Source of the DNA: Myxococcus hansupus
GTDB lineage: Bacteria > Myxococcota > Myxococcia > Myxococcales > Myxococcaceae
Assembly: GCF_000280925.3 (NCBI RefSeq)
Contig: NZ_CP012109.1
Span: forward strand, 4,360,501-4,424,500
Direction of reading: 5' to 3'
Length of the DNA stretch: 64,000 bases
The position numbers and the translations under genes were made by a program. Each line of letters opens with the position of its first letter. Positions within the stretch are counted from its first letter, which is position 1. Shown one piece after another: positions 15,665 through 22,612 of this stretch. The notes beneath the pieces were generated by a model. That model searched no databases and was not told the DNA's origin. It saw nothing but the letters and a program-made list of their open reading frames with translations.

Positions 15665-17269
15665 TCACACCTGCGGCTGAGGATCCACCGCGGGCGCCTG
15701 GGGCTTCTCCTCGCGCTCGGGGAGCACCTCCGCGCACAGCGAGGACCCGTTCTGCGCGCAGACGCCGCCCGCCTCCAGGTCGAACTGCCAACGGTGGCGC
15801 GGGCACACCAGGAAGCGGCCCTCCTCCACCCACCCTTCGGACAGGTCGGCGCCCTGGTGCGGGCAGAAGCGCTGGATGGAGTACCGCTTGCCGCCCGCCT
15901 CCACCACCGTGCGCTCGCGCTGGGACTCCGTGGAGCGGATGCCCTCGCAGAACTCGCGCATGTCCTCGATCTCCACACCCAGGAAGCCGTGCAGCACCGG
16001 CTCATACACGTCCGGGTTGCGGCTCAGCCTCAGGCGGAAGGACAGCAGGAAGTCCTCCCACGTGAGCTTCCGGTCCAACACGCGGCCCACGTCGGCGGCG
16101 CTCGTCTTCAACGTGTAGCGGACCTCTTCCTGAATCTCCGCCACCACGTGCACACGCCGCGCCTTGAAGTCCACGCGCAGCAACTGTCCCGGCGCCTCGG
16201 TCAGCTCGACGTACAGCGGCATCCCCACACGCTCGTGCAGGTCCAACAGGTCCAGCTTGCGCTGAAGCTCCGTGCGCAGCCGGTCGTGAATCTCCGCCAC
16301 CTCCGCGACGAGCAGGTTGCGGCGCCGCTCGCGGAACACCGACTCCTGCCGCTTCGCGTAGTCCTGCAGGTACGCCTTGAAGTTCTCCGGCGTCACCCGC
16401 TCGGGCGACGTGGACGTGAACTCCAGCGACTTCGCGTCCAGCACGTCTCCCGGCATGGGCTCCAGGTAACGCGTGGTCCCCAACGGCAACCGCTGCTGGA
16501 GGAACGCGAAGAGCTGCGTCGCGTTCGGGAAGATGTTCACCTTCTCGAAGTTGAGGTGGAACTGCGCCGGGTCCAGGAACGCCGCCGGGCCGGCCGCGGC
16601 GATGTAGGCCCGGGGCTGGATGACCTCGAGCGTGCGCGCCACCGCCTCGAACTTGCTCTCCCGCTTCTTCAGCGAGATGGAGGCATACGTGTCCGGCGCG
16701 TACTCGTAGCAGGTGGGGTGCCAGATGGCCCCGGAGAACTGCGCCGAGAACACGTCGATGGGCCCCTCCTCCGCGACGATGCGCGCCATCCGGTCGTGCA
16801 GCTTGCAGTCGTTGATGTTGAGGAAGCACTGGCCATCCCCGCGCACCATCACCGCCGAGTCGCGGTTGGTCCCCTGCTCGGACACGAACAGCTTGATGTA
16901 GCCGTCCTTGATGGGCACCTCGTGGCCATCCTCGCAAGCGATGACCCGCTTGCAGCCATACCTGGCGAACACGTCCTGCAGCTCGGAGCGGTGGAAGCGA
17001 GGCACCAGCACCGTGAAGTCGCGCTGCCGCACCGTGGCCAGGAACTCCGGGTCGAAGTGGTCCTTGTGCTCGTGGCTGACGTAGAGGAAGCGCTCCTTGC
17101 CCGGCGTCTCCAGCTTCTCCCGGACGAGCGGTGCCAGGTGGTGGTTGCACGGCAACTGCATCCAGGCCGAGTCGAAGGCCCCTCGGGACGACAGCCATGG
17201 GTCCATGACGACGAGCGCCCCCGCCGTTTCGACGATGAACCCGGCGTGGCCCAGAAACGTAATCAGCAT
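15665..17269 (-). CDS. Metallo-beta-lactamase / Rieske [2Fe-2S] fusion protein
   Basis: A protein of 534 residues. The N-terminal UlaG/CMAH-type metallo-beta-lactamase domain starts at once with MLITFLGHAGFIVET. It has Asp23 in VMDPWL and HEHKDH (His66, His68, Asp70, His71), plus GAIWHPTCYEY further on. After a middle helical region, a C-terminal Rieske domain has CPHQGAD (Cys469, His471) and CPRHRWQF (Cys489, His492). The same two domains in the opposite order make CMP-N-acetylneuraminate hydroxylase, so an iron-dependent hydroxylase fed by its own [2Fe-2S] cluster is the natural hypothesis. The substrate is unknown. GAGAGGAAG upstream supports the ATG at 17269; the longer open frame upstream lacks signal or domain. 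It is convergent with the polysaccharide operon. Confidence 0.85.
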   Translation of the reverse strand: MLITFLGHAGFIVETAGALVVMDPWLSSRGAFDSAWMQLPCNHHLAPLVREKLETPGKERFLYVSHEHKDHFDPEFLATVRQRDFTVLVPRFHRSELQDVFARYGCKRVIACEDGHEVPIKDGYIKLFVSEQGTNRDSAVMVRGDGQCFLNINDCKLHDRMARIVAEEGPIDVFSAQFSGAIWHPTCYEYAPDTYASISLKKRESKFEAVARTLEVIQPRAYIAAAGPAAFLDPAQFHLNFEKVNIFPNATQLFAFLQQRLPLGTTRYLEPMPGDVLDAKSLEFTSTSPERVTPENFKAYLQDYAKRQESVFRERRRNLLVAEVAEIHDRLRTELQRKLDLLDLHERVGMPLYVELTEAPGQLLRVDFKARRVHVVAEIQEEVRYTLKTSAADVGRVLDRKLTWEDFLLSFRLRLSRNPDVYEPVLHGFLGVEIEDMREFCEGIRSTESQRERTVVEAGGKRYSIQRFCPHQGADLSEGWVEEGRFLVCPRHRWQFDLEAGGVCAQNGSSLCAEVLPEREEKPQAPAVDPQPQV

Positions 17270-17499
17270 GGGACGTCTTCCTCTCTGACAGCCAGCGGGC
17301 CGGCCTGAGCGCCGAGCCCGGACACAGGGCCGCCGGCGGCTGGCTGGCGCGTCGGCGCCCGCAAGGTGGGGCGCCCGCAGTCCCACGGGCCACCCGCCCG
17401 GGAGATGGATGCCGCCGTCCATGGACGCACGAAGGGCGCGAAGGTCCCTTGCAGGTCCTCCGCGCCCTCGCGCCAACAGACAGGTGCTACGTCACCGGC

Positions 17500-18588
17500 T
17501 CACTCCGGCTGGATTTCACGAACGGACAGCCACTTGAAGTCCACGTCCTCGGTGCTGTCCCAGCGGAACGTGGCGATGGGACCGCCCCAGGTGATGGGCA
17601 TGGCGCCCACGGAGCCGCCGCAGTGCTCGGCGTCCCCGCCCCAGTCACCCGCGTCCACGAAGTCGTAGACCTTCTGCCAGGAGACCTTGTCCGCGTTGTC
17701 GTTGAGGTACAGCTCCAGGTGCACGGCTTCCTTGCCGTTGACCTGCGTGTTGCGCATCACGGCCTTGAAGCCCACCCACCGGCCCGTCAGCGGCGTGGTG
17801 GCCTCCTTGTACGGCGCCGCGTCGTAGGAGACGTGCCACGTCTCCTTCTGGTAGCGGACCCGGCCGTCGAAGTGCAGCGCGGCCTTGTAGCTGCTGCCCT
17901 CGCAGCCCTCGTACTTGTCGTTGTGCTTGCCGCCACGCGCGTACAGGTCGAAGTTGTCCGACATGTCGGACGCCGCGTTGAGCTTCACGAAGCCCGTCAT
18001 CTCGATGTTCTTCCAGTCGTTCGGCGACTGCATGTAGCCGCGGCTGGCGAGCACTTCACGGTCGTACGTGGCGATCTCGTTCGGCTTGTAGCCCGTGGAC
18101 GTGAAGACGGCCATGCGGACCTTGTTGCTCTTGAGGTTCCAGGAGCCGTCCGAGTTGCGGGTGATGTCGTTCTGGGGGTCGAACCGCTTGTCCGACGTCG
18201 CGTTCTCCGCGAGGAACCACTCCTCACCGCCCTGAAGGGTCGGGTGGAGCATCGTCACGCCGAACCGGTCCTCACCGGACTGGGAAGGCTCCTCGGACTC
18301 GTCGGTCGGCTGCTCCGGATTCGTCGAGGGCTCCTCCGGGGGCGTGGTGGCGACCGGCTCGTCCGGCGAGTCTTCATCAGAGGTCCCGGGCGCCGGCGTG
18401 CCAGGGGTCTGCCCTCCAGGCGTCTGCTCGGACGGAGAGGGAGCAGGCCGCTGAGGGGTCTGACCAGGGGGCTCGGTCCGCCCTGGCTCATTGGGGTCCT
18501 CGTTGCCAACGTTACTTCCGCAGCCAGTGATGGCAGCCAGAGCGAAGAGCGCGCCGCACGTCGAGGACAGAAAACGGTTCCGAGTCAA
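17500..18588 (-). CDS. Lipoprotein with Pro-rich linker and concanavalin-like domain, TTG start
   Basis: A protein of 362 residues. The TTG at 18588 is chosen because it gives a complete lipoprotein signal (MTRNRFLSS, hydrophobic core, A-I-T-G-C) and has AAGGA about nine bases upstream. After the lipid Cys comes a 90-residue linker of Pro, Thr, Glu and Gly, then a 240-residue domain with many aromatic residues and beta-strand pattern (NIEMTGFVKLNAASD, DNFDLYARGGKHNDKYEGCE, GRWVGFKAVMRN, VHLELYLND). This looks like a jelly-roll sugar-binding or polysaccharide-lyase-like sandwich. No catalytic residues can be assigned. The surface-exposed linker and sandwich suggest polysaccharide binding, which fits the nearby export operon. 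Confidence 0.75.
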   Translation of the reverse strand: MTRNRFLSSTCGALFALAAITGCGSNVGNEDPNEPGRTEPPGQTPQRPAPSPSEQTPGGQTPGTPAPGTSDEDSPDEPVATTPPEEPSTNPEQPTDESEEPSQSGEDRFGVTMLHPTLQGGEEWFLAENATSDKRFDPQNDITRNSDGSWNLKSNKVRMAVFTSTGYKPNEIATYDREVLASRGYMQSPNDWKNIEMTGFVKLNAASDMSDNFDLYARGGKHNDKYEGCEGSSYKAALHFDGRVRYQKETWHVSYDAAPYKEATTPLTGRWVGFKAVMRNTQVNGKEAVHLELYLNDNADKVSWQKVYDFVDAGDWGGDAEHCGGSVGAMPITWGGPIATFRWDSTEDVDFKWLSVREIQPE

Positions 18589-18940
18589 AATAGCGTCCTT
18601 ACTGCTTGAGGCATGAGCGTGACGAAGCCCCCGGCGCCCATCGCCGGGAGTGGGGTCGTCGCGTCGGGCCCGTCGGGAGGGGGGGGGACAATCCTCAGGG
18701 ACGGTGACGCCTGGCTGGTCTCATAGCCCCGTGTTTGATTTTTCCAACCGGGACGATTCCAAACCCATCGCCTTCCAGACCCCATCCCGAACCATCGGGA
18801 GGTTTTTGACTGTCCGTATGCCCTCCAGGCCTCGGGACGGGCGCGCCGCAATTTGCCAGGGTCCTTCGGTTTTCCCGATGGACTCCTCCTGGAATTCCTA
18901 TTTGTAGAAGCCTCGGGTGACTCCTATCTGACGCTCCTAT
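18589..18940. promoter_or_regulatory. 352-bp divergent intergenic region
   Basis: It separates the divergent lectin-like lipoprotein and terC genes, so it must carry both promoters. It contains a G-run near 18671-18686 and an AT-richer tract around 18730-18790. No yybP-ykoY-type manganese riboswitch, the element often found before terC/alx genes, was recognised. No gene-like frame was seen. Confidence 0.35.
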
Positions 18941-19894
18941 ATGGAAACCTTCCCAAGCGTCGGGAGCCCGGGCCTGTGGGCCGGCTTCGTCGCCTTCGTT
19001 GTCGCGATGCTGGCGCTCGACCTCGGCGTCTTTCACCGCAAGGCTCACGTGGTGAAGTTCAAGGAGGCGCTGGGCTGGAGCGCCATCTGGGTCAGCCTGG
19101 CGCTCGTCTTCGGCGTGGGTGTCTGGTGGAAGTTCGGGCCTGAGCCGGGCCTCCAGTTCATCACCGGCTACCTCATCGAGAAGTCGCTCTCCGTCGACAA
19201 CATCTTCGTCTTCGTCGTCATCTTCTCGGCGCTGCGAATCCCGTCGCTGTACCAGCACCGGGTGCTCTTCTGGGGCATCCTCAGCGCGCTGGTGCTGCGA
19301 GCCATCATGATCTTCGCGGGCGTGGCGATGCTGGCCCGCTTCCACTGGCTCATCTACGTCTTCGGCGGCTTCCTCATCCTCACGGGCGTGAAGCTGTTCC
19401 TCCAGCGCAACAAGGAGGACAACCCGGAGGACGGCGCGCTGATGCGGCTGGCCCGGAGGACCATCCCCTCCACGCCCAACTTCGACGGGCACCACTTCTT
19501 CACCGTGGAGAACGGCCGCAAGCTGGCCACGCCGCTGCTGATGGCGCTGCTGCTGGTGGAGGCGTCGGACATCCTCTTCGCGCTCGACTCCATCCCCGCC
19601 ATCTTCGCCGTGACGACGGACCCCTTCATCGTCTTCACGTCCAACATCTTCGCCATCCTCGGCCTGCGCTCCATGTTCTTCATGCTGGCCGGCGCGGTGG
19701 AGAAGTTCAGCTACCTGAAGGTCGGCCTCTCCGCGGTGCTCGTCTTCGTCGGCACCAAGATGGCGATCATCGACTTCGTGAAGGTGCCGCCCGCGGTGTC
19801 CCTGGGCGTCATCGCCGGCCTGCTGGGCGCGAGCATCGTCGCCTCGCTCATCAAGGCGCGGCAGACGCCCACCGTCGAAGTGCCCAAGGCCTGA
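18941..19894 (+). CDS. terC: TerC/Alx-family integral membrane protein
   Basis: A protein of 317 residues with about nine membrane helices. The N-terminal block VAMLALDLGVFHRKAH, the family signature YLIEKSLSVDNIFVFVVIF (acidic pair in the membrane), LLVEASDILFALDSIPAIFA and GLRSMFFMLAGAVEKFSYLK are all present. TerC proteins of this type (Alx) export Mn(II) and assist metalation of secreted proteins; others are linked to tellurite resistance. The start at 18941 fits the family N-terminus although no clear ribosome binding site precedes it. It is followed by an intrinsic terminator. No tellurite-resistance genes are near, so a manganese role is more likely. Confidence 0.93.
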   Translation: METFPSVGSPGLWAGFVAFVVAMLALDLGVFHRKAHVVKFKEALGWSAIWVSLALVFGVGVWWKFGPEPGLQFITGYLIEKSLSVDNIFVFVVIFSALRIPSLYQHRVLFWGILSALVLRAIMIFAGVAMLARFHWLIYVFGGFLILTGVKLFLQRNKEDNPEDGALMRLARRTIPSTPNFDGHHFFTVENGRKLATPLLMALLLVEASDILFALDSIPAIFAVTTDPFIVFTSNIFAILGLRSMFFMLAGAVEKFSYLKVGLSAVLVFVGTKMAIIDFVKVPPAVSLGVIAGLLGASIVASLIKARQTPTVEVPKA

Positions 19895-19906
19895 GGCCGC
19901 GTCCCG

Positions 19907-19947
19907 GCCCACTCCGTGACGTCCGCGGGGTGGGCTTCTTGCTTTCG
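19907..19947 (+). terminator. Intrinsic terminator of terC
   Basis: The stem GCCCACTCC / GGGGTGGGC is nine pairs including one G-U, with an 11-base loop. It is followed by TTCTTGCTTTC, a T-rich tail. It begins 13 bases after the terC stop codon. Confidence 0.7.
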
Positions 19948-19977
19948 CGTGGGTGCCGGAATCGTGGCCCGCAAAGC

Positions 19978-20018
19978 AGAAAGGCCGTGAGTCCTGATTC
20001 GGACTCACGGCCTTTCTT
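19978..20018 (-). terminator. Strong terminator downstream of tRNA-Val
   Basis: A perfect 17-bp stem (AGAAAGGCCGTGAGTCC / GGACTCACGGCCTTTCT) encloses TGATTC and begins four bases beyond the tRNA 3' end. On the minus strand it ends with a T-rich flank (TTTCTGCTTTG). By symmetry it can also stop read-through from terC. Confidence 0.85.
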
Positions 20019-20021
20019 GAG

Positions 20022-20093
20022 TGGGCGCAGCAGGGTTTGAACCTGCGACCCCTGCCGTGTGAAGGCAGTGCTCTACCGCTGAGCTATACGCCC
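20022..20093 (-). tRNA. tRNA-Val (anticodon CAC)
   Basis: The minus strand folds as a 72-nt cloverleaf. The acceptor GGGCGTA pairs with TGCGCCC (one G-U), discriminator A. The D arm has AGCGGT, the anticodon stem is CTGCC/GGCAG with loop TTCACAC, giving anticodon CAC, and the T arm contains GGTTCGAACC. The 3' CCA is not encoded. No integrase gene or attachment-site duplication was seen beside it. Confidence 0.95.
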
Positions 20094-20183
20094 TTCTGCT
20101 GTCTGCTGCCCGCCGCCGGTGTTGCCAGCGGCGAACGCGGGTGTAGATGCCATTCGCCCGCTCAGGTGTCAACGCATTTTCGA

Positions 20184-20453
20184 CTACAGCCTGCCGAGCT
20201 TCTCTTCGAGCTCACGCAGCCGGCGCTTCAGGCCGGAGAGCTGCTTGCCCACGGCCTTGAACTCGCTGCGGGGCGCGAAGTTCAGCGCCTTCAACAGCTC
20301 CTCCTGGCCGCGGTCGAGCGCCTGCTTGCCACGCTGGGCTTTGCCAATGGCGTTGGCGATGGCCATCGCGCGGCGGTCGTCGGCCATGAGCTTCTCCATG
20401 GCCTTGCCGGACACGTTGAGGGCCTGCTTCTTGAGGTCGTCCGCGATTCCCAT
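20184..20453 (-). CDS. Small helical (coiled-coil) hypothetical protein
   Basis: A protein of 89 residues with no signal peptide. Its sequence is almost entirely helical and ends in a leucine-heptad stretch (LSGLKRRLRELEEKLGRL), likely a coiled coil for oligomerisation. The first half (MGIADDLKKQALNVSGKAM) is amphipathic and phasin-like in feel, though no family is certain. It is the last gene of a tight three-gene unit, 12 bases after the SCP2-domain protein and two genes after an Hsp70-like protein, so a link to a chaperone or lipid-surface role is possible. Function unknown. Confidence 0.75.
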   Translation of the reverse strand: MGIADDLKKQALNVSGKAMEKLMADDRRAMAIANAIGKAQRGKQALDRGQEELLKALNFAPRSEFKAVGKQLSGLKRRLRELEEKLGRL

Positions 20454-20465
20454 GTGCTCCCCCGC

Positions 20466-20891
20466 TCAGGGCTCGTCGATGTACTGCGTCTGCAACTGCG
20501 CGAAGACGCGATCGGCGATGCCCTTGTATTTCATGCGCTCGATGAGCGGCTGCAGATCACCCTTCATGGAGATGCGGCGCTTGAGCACCGCCTCCACCGG
20601 ATCCAGCGTCCCCTTGAGGAGCTGCTTCCAGACGCTGTAGGGCGCCCGAGCCAGATACACCGGCTCGATTTCCTCCAGGTCGTCTGGATCCGCCAGCACG
20701 CGCGCCTTCTCGATGCGGCAGTCGCCGGGGACGACGTGGACGACGAAGGTCTTCGCCAGCTTGCCGGGCTCGGCCTCCACCACCGCCCCGAAGTCGCCGG
20801 TCCAGCCCTTGCCGGCCATGGCGCATTCGGGATCCTCATTGGTGAGGCGCACGGCCTCATCCAACCACTCCTTCGACGGGAACTTCGCCAT
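20466..20891 (-). CDS. SCP2 sterol/lipid-binding-domain protein
   Basis: A protein of 141 residues. The whole protein matches the layout of an SCP2-type lipid-binding fold: an N-terminal helix after MAKFPSKEWLDEAVRLTNED, beta strands with FGAVVEAEPGKLAKTFVVHV, then PVYLARAPYSVWKQLLKGTLD and a C-terminal helical region with GDLQPLIERMKYKGI. Such domains bind fatty acyl chains or sterol-like lipids in the cytosol. It lies eight bases after the Hsp70-like gene and 12 before the coiled-coil protein, so the three are probably co-expressed. The ligand is unknown. Confidence 0.8.
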   Translation of the reverse strand: MAKFPSKEWLDEAVRLTNEDPECAMAGKGWTGDFGAVVEAEPGKLAKTFVVHVVPGDCRIEKARVLADPDDLEEIEPVYLARAPYSVWKQLLKGTLDPVEAVLKRRISMKGDLQPLIERMKYKGIADRVFAQLQTQYIDEP

Positions 20892-20899
20892 CTGGACTC

Positions 20900-22522
20900 C
20901 TAGCCCCTCCGGAAGATGCTCTTGATGCTGGAGAAGAGCCCCCGGTCGTCGCTCCCGCTGCTGCTGGAGCTGGGCACCTGCTGTGTATTGCGCGACGCGA
21001 CTTCCTGGAGCGCCCGCTTGAGCTGCTCCGGCGTGTCGCGGGTGGCGAGGTCCACCTTGCGCATCCCGCTCGCTTCCTCCACCGTCACCTGGAGCAGACA
21101 CTCCTCGGTGAGGCGAAAGTCGATCTTCCGGCCCGCCGCGGCCGAGGGCACGCGCACGGTGCCCAGATACTCGTTGTCCACCAGCAGGTCGCTGTCCCCC
21201 TGGTAGATGTCCAGCTCGATGAAGGGCGAGCCCGGCTCCTTCGGAGGCGGCAGGCGGAAGCTCTTCACCATGGGGATCAGCGAGTTCTTCTCGATGATGC
21301 GCTTCACGCGGCCGTTGGGCATCGCGTAGCCAATGGGCATGGACAGCGCGTCCAGCAGCGTCACCGCGTCGATGCTGCCCAGCGAGTCGCCCAGCAGCGC
21401 CGCGCCCAGGGCCACGCACTCGTCCGGGTGGACGCCCTTGCGCGGCGCCTTGCCGAAGTGCGCCTGAATCTTCTGCTGCACCAGCGGCATGCGGCTCTGA
21501 CCGCCCACCAGGATGATTTCGTCGATCTCCGCGCGGGAGATGCCCTTCTCCTCGAGGACGCGGTCGCAGATCTCGAAGGTGCGGTCCACCAGGTCGCCGG
21601 TGAGGCTGTTGAGGAACTCGCGCGTCAGCGGGATGCGCAGATCCAACGGCTTGCCCTTGCGCTCGTCGATGAAGGGCAGGTCGATGACGACGTTGGGGAT
21701 CAGCGTGAGGTCGATCTTCGCCGCCTCGGCCGCGTTCTTGATGCGCTGGAGCGCGATGGGGTTCTCCGTGCCGAGGTCGACCTTGGTCTCCTCGCGGAAG
21801 CGCTCCAGCACGTACTCCATGATGCGGTTGTCGAAGTCCGCGCCGCCCAGGAAGGCGTCGCCGCCCGTGGCCAGGACCTCGAAGACGTTGCCGGCCAGGT
21901 GCAGCACGGACACGTCGAAGGTGCCGCCGCCCAGGTCGTAGACGAGGACCTTCTGATCCAGGCCCCGGTTGAAGCCGTAGGCCAGCGCGGCGGCGGTGGG
22001 CTCGTTGACGATGCGCTTCACGTCGAAGCCCGCCAGCCGGCCAGCCTCCTTCACCGCGTTGCGCTGATTGTCGTTGTAGTAGGCCGGGACGGAGATGACG
22101 GCCCCTTCGATGGGCCCTCCGAGGAACTGCTCCGCGATGGTCTTCACCTGGCCGAGCACGAAGCTGGAGACCTGGGGCAGCGAGTACAGCTTGCCGCCCA
22201 TCATCACCGCCGCGTCGCCGTTGGCGCCCTCGACGATGTCGTACGGGAAGTACCCCTTCAGGTCGTCCACCGACTTGGAGTTGTACTTCCGGCCGATGAG
22301 CCGCTTGGTCCCCCAGAGCGTGTTCTTGGGGTTGGTGACCATCTGATCCTTGGCCACCCCGCCCACCAGCAGATCACCACGCGACGACAGCGCGACGACG
22401 GAGGGCAACGTGAGGTTGCCGCGATCCGTGGGGACGATCTTCGGGATGCGGTTGCGGACGGACGCCACCAGCGTGTTGGTGGTGCCCAGGTCAATCCCGA
22501 TGATGCGAGGTCTGTCCGCCAT
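20900..22522 (-). CDS. Hsp70/DnaK-like chaperone, short form
   Basis: A protein of 540 residues. The ATPase domain is complete: GIDLGTTNTLVASV (phosphate 1), VISVPAYYNDNQRNAVKEAG, RIVNEPTAAALAYGF, VYDLGGGTFDVSVL (phosphate 2) and IILVGGQSRMPLVQ (adenosine). A substrate-binding beta domain follows, but the long helical lid is replaced by about 60 residues ending in a Ser-rich stretch and FSSIKSIFRRG. DnaK proper is about 610-640 residues, so this is a specialised paralogue. The ATG at 22522 begins the conserved start; an upstream in-frame extension is not conserved. No DnaJ or GrpE is adjacent. It is first in an operon with the SCP2-domain and coiled-coil proteins. Confidence 0.92.
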   Translation of the reverse strand: MADRPRIIGIDLGTTNTLVASVRNRIPKIVPTDRGNLTLPSVVALSSRGDLLVGGVAKDQMVTNPKNTLWGTKRLIGRKYNSKSVDDLKGYFPYDIVEGANGDAAVMMGGKLYSLPQVSSFVLGQVKTIAEQFLGGPIEGAVISVPAYYNDNQRNAVKEAGRLAGFDVKRIVNEPTAAALAYGFNRGLDQKVLVYDLGGGTFDVSVLHLAGNVFEVLATGGDAFLGGADFDNRIMEYVLERFREETKVDLGTENPIALQRIKNAAEAAKIDLTLIPNVVIDLPFIDERKGKPLDLRIPLTREFLNSLTGDLVDRTFEICDRVLEEKGISRAEIDEIILVGGQSRMPLVQQKIQAHFGKAPRKGVHPDECVALGAALLGDSLGSIDAVTLLDALSMPIGYAMPNGRVKRIIEKNSLIPMVKSFRLPPPKEPGSPFIELDIYQGDSDLLVDNEYLGTVRVPSAAAGRKIDFRLTEECLLQVTVEEASGMRKVDLATRDTPEQLKRALQEVASRNTQQVPSSSSSGSDDRGLFSSIKSIFRRG

Positions 22523-22612
22523 GAAGTGAGGGGGCGCGCGCCGGAAGACGCCGTCCCTGTTGCCACTGTCTATCACGTCGCGCTGGCGAGTGCGCGTTTC
22601 TGGGCGACGGTG

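Noticed and set aside
18589-18940. yybP-ykoY manganese riboswitch before terC
   Set aside because: The conserved loop and stem sequences were not found by eye. A covariance-model search would settle it.
20022-20093. tRNA-Val as an integration site of a genomic island
   Set aside because: No integrase, no repeated tRNA 3' end nearby, and the flanking genes look conserved.
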